Source: JBBIRW01 sp037441565 (GTDB lineage: Bacteria; Desulfobacterota; JBBIRW01). Taken from it: a stretch of 64,000 nt of DNA. The DNA lies in NCBI GenBank assembly GCA_037441565.1, contig JBBIRW010000003.1:183219-247218 (forward strand), in the 5' to 3' direction. This document shows positions 62,841 through 64,000 of the stretch, in pieces (within the stretch, counting starts at the first letter, position 1; each line of letters begins with the position of its first letter). Position numbers and translations under genes: made by a program. Under the pieces are notes generated by a model that was not told the origin of the DNA, did no database searches, and saw only the letters and a list, made by a program, of their open reading frames with translations.

Positions 62841-63519
62841 AGATTAAGTTTTTTAAATCAACTAAAAATTTATCAAATTTTTTAACCTTGTTGCTTTCTT
62901 CAATTTCTTCTTCGCTCATAACATAACTTCCGTCTGTATCTACTTCAACTATCGCTCTACCTTTCTTAGCTGGTTTCCTAATACTTAAAGTTTTATCTTC
63001 ATCGGGCGTTACGAAGAAAACTTTAATATGCTTTGTAATTTTATCTTGACTTAATTTAATTTTCCAATAACCGGTTTGGGCAATCCTTTCTCGTAGAGTT
63101 ACTTTACTAGATAGAACAGCAATGACTTCACGGGTTTTCGGCTCGTAAATTATTATATCAACATCGGGTAAATGCGAACCAAATTCTCCATAATCAATTA
63201 AGAGATTTCTTTTTACGCGATTTAATTCTTCGGATAGGTTATTGCTGTTTTTTCTTTCTAATGTATTGCCTTCAACAATTTTCAAGCCCAAATTTTCTAG
63301 TTCGTCTTTTATAATATGAACAACGAGTTTTTCTAAATTTTTACCTTTGAATGCTCGCCAAGATTGCTCGTGGTCTTTATTTGGCGTTGGGGATTTCTGC
63401 CAATCTTTTTTGTGTAATTCTTTAGCTTCTCTTAATAATTCGGAAATATGCTTAAAAGCATCGGTTTTATATTGTTCTTTCTTTTTCTCGTAAAGTTTTA
63501 TTAGGTCTTGAAATTTCAT
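62815..63519 (-). CDS. Type II restriction endonuclease, PD-(D/E)xK, BsaWI/Cfr10I-like
   Basis: A 234-residue protein with L-P-D119-V-D121 followed by V-L-S-S-K139 and T-L-R-E144-R, a pattern close to the BsaWI/Cfr10I group that cuts CCGG-containing sites. Adjacent controller and methyltransferase genes support the role. Subfamily from pattern memory only, so the cut site is not claimed. Confidence 0.75.
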   Translation of the reverse strand: MKFQDLIKLYEKKKEQYKTDAFKHISELLREAKELHKKDWQKSPTPNKDHEQSWRAFKGKNLEKLVVHIIKDELENLGLKIVEGNTLERKNSNNLSEELNRVKRNLLIDYGEFGSHLPDVDIIIYEPKTREVIAVLSSKVTLRERIAQTGYWKIKLSQDKITKHIKVFFVTPDEDKTLSIRKPAKKGRAIVEVDTDGSYVMSEEEIEESNKVKKFDKFLVDLKNLIYAKRSNKQ

Positions 63520-63521
63520 AA

Positions 63522-63743
63522 TTATTTTTTAGTTAATTCATCTAAAGAAGTATCAAGGGCTTTCGCTATCTTTTGTACGGTTTCAATCGTAGGATTTTGT
63601 ATAGCCCCTGATTCAATTTTAATAATTGTATTATAGGCAACTTCGGCAAGTTTTGAAAGTTTATCTTGCGAGATGCCTTTTTTCTTTCTTATTTTTTTGA
63701 TATTTTTCGCGATTGTGGAAATTTCGTTTGACATTGTAGCCAT
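63522..63743 (-). CDS. XRE-family controller-type regulator of the R-M cassette
   Basis: A 73-residue helix-turn-helix protein (I-R-K-K-K-G-I-S-Q-D-K-L-S-K-L-A-E-V-A then T-I-I-K-I-E-S-G). Size, position as the first gene, and palindromes directly before the start match C proteins that delay endonuclease expression. A second ATG lies at 63734. The endonuclease starts two bases after its stop. Confidence 0.8.
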   Translation of the reverse strand: MATMSNEISTIAKNIKKIRKKKGISQDKLSKLAEVAYNTIIKIESGAIQNPTIETVQKIAKALDTSLDELTKK

Positions 63744-63746
63744 AGA

Positions 63747-63790
63747 ATACTATTATTAGTATAAGGTTATATTACTAACCGACTTGTCGG
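63747..63790. promoter_or_regulatory. Palindrome array, candidate C-boxes
   Basis: ATACTA-TTAT-TAGTAT (63747-63762) and GGTTA-TATTAC-TAACC (63765-63780) have centres 18 bases apart, the usual spacing of tandem C-protein sites. CCGAC-TT-GTCGG (63779-63790) overlaps the second. They lie 4-47 bases before the controller ATG and no Shine-Dalgarno sequence is seen. Confidence 0.55.
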
Positions 63791-63855
63791 CTTATCTATA
63801 ATAATGATACACAATCAATTTAAAATAGTCAACAAAAATAAGGGAGTAAAAATTT

Positions 63856-63894
63856 CAAATGCCCGTGTTGGGTTGGGTGGGACAAGGGCATTTG
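63856..63894. other. Stem-loop with G-quadruplex-like loop
   Basis: CAAATGCCC (63856-63864) pairs with GGGCATTTG (63886-63894); inner TGT/ACA pairs extend it past one mismatch. The loop and 3' arm contain four GGG runs (from 63870) with spacers of 2, 1 and 4 bases, which fits the standard four-stranded G motif. It lies between the controller operators and the right inverted repeat. Confidence 0.6.
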
Positions 63895-63901
63895 CTTTAC
63901 T

Positions 63902-64000
63902 AGCGGCGGCTCGCCCGCGAAGCGGGCAATGGCGGGCGGGCAAAAAGAAAAGGGGGTCTGGGGGAAATGAATTTTTGCCCGCCCCCGTTTTTGGTGGCGG
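63902..64000 (-). repeat. Right copy of 99-bp perfect inverted repeat
   Basis: Exact reverse complement of 61659-61757. The copy reaches the last base of the window, so its outer end is not defined. With the left copy it encloses a 2.1-kb segment carrying the complete controller, endonuclease, methyltransferase and GIY-YIG genes. Confidence 0.95.

Larger units (their letters stand above)
60765..64000. mobile_element. Probable foreign or chimeric block
   Basis: From about 60,765 the sequence changes: A/T-rich genes alternate with G/C-rich spacers full of perfect triloop hairpins, a serine-recombinase remnant of CPR type occurs, and a 12-base motif AAAATCCGAACC appears twice (60766-60777 and 61586-61597) but I did not notice it elsewhere. 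The block runs past the window end. A horizontal island or an assembly chimera are both possible. Confidence 0.6.

Noticed and set aside
1..64000. CRISPR arrays, rRNA genes and IS transposases
   Set aside because: No regularly spaced direct repeats, rRNA-like stretches or transposase motifs were seen on either strand.

Overview
The window reads as one long chromosomal stretch (1 to about 60,765) from a Gram-negative bacterium, followed by about 3.2 kb (60,765-64,000) that looks foreign. The main part encodes an outer-membrane apparatus (TolQRAB-Pal-CpoB, a TolC/RND efflux set), a system-I cytochrome c maturation operon of the variant type known from deltaproteobacteria and archaea (Cys in CcmE, CxCxC CcmH, no CcmG), respiratory nitrate reductase genes, a B12-dependent ribonucleotide reductase and GTP-type PEP carboxykinase. 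This suits an anaerobe or facultative anaerobe of the Nitrospirota/Desulfobacterota kind. The lineage is an inference; no rRNA gene is present to settle it.

Layout of the main part: narJ(partial)-narI-narK (3-2405); a flavin reductase-like protein and a pterin dehydratase (2455-3395); a 2-oxoacid dehydrogenase set with fused E1, then E2, E3 and LipB (3524-9308), which together build and run a lipoyl-dependent complex; a broken XRE regulator facing a lone response regulator with an apparently leaderless promoter (9388-10233); thioesterase, tRNA-Pro, RdgB and RNase PH (10237-12084); TetR plus a TolC-adaptor-RND operon (12241-18434); citrate synthase and tRNA-Leu; gap-pgk-tpiA-secG (19911-23216); alanine dehydrogenase and a degenerate membrane M28 protein; endonuclease V; a TatD/radical SAM fusion; metG-ricT-holB-tmk-nrdJ with two NrdR boxes in front of nrdJ; a gcvH-like gene and ccmEFHI-X-ABCD (34087-41192), including a 46-residue CcmD; the tol-pal operon (41426-46121); tsaD, rsmA and a deoxynucleoside kinase; panBCD behind a probable attenuating leader; an amidohydrolase; a cellulose-synthase-like protein with two PilZ domains plus a BcsS-like porin; a flippase-like membrane protein; smpB directly abutting ssrA (tmRNA); then marC, pckG, an FNR-type reductase and a short TauE protein.

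The last part is different: A/T-rich genes, G/C-rich intergenic spacers full of perfect triloop hairpins, a 39-codon remnant of a serine recombinase resembling those of candidate-phyla-radiation (CPR, Parcubacteria-like) genomes, and a compact cassette of controller protein, restriction endonuclease, DNA methyltransferase and GIY-YIG protein. The cassette is enclosed by a perfect 99-bp inverted repeat (61659-61757 and 63902-64000). Either this is a mobile restriction-modification island or the contig is a chimera joined near 60,765; read-level evidence is needed to decide.

I saw no CRISPR array, no rRNA operon and no recognisable IS element.
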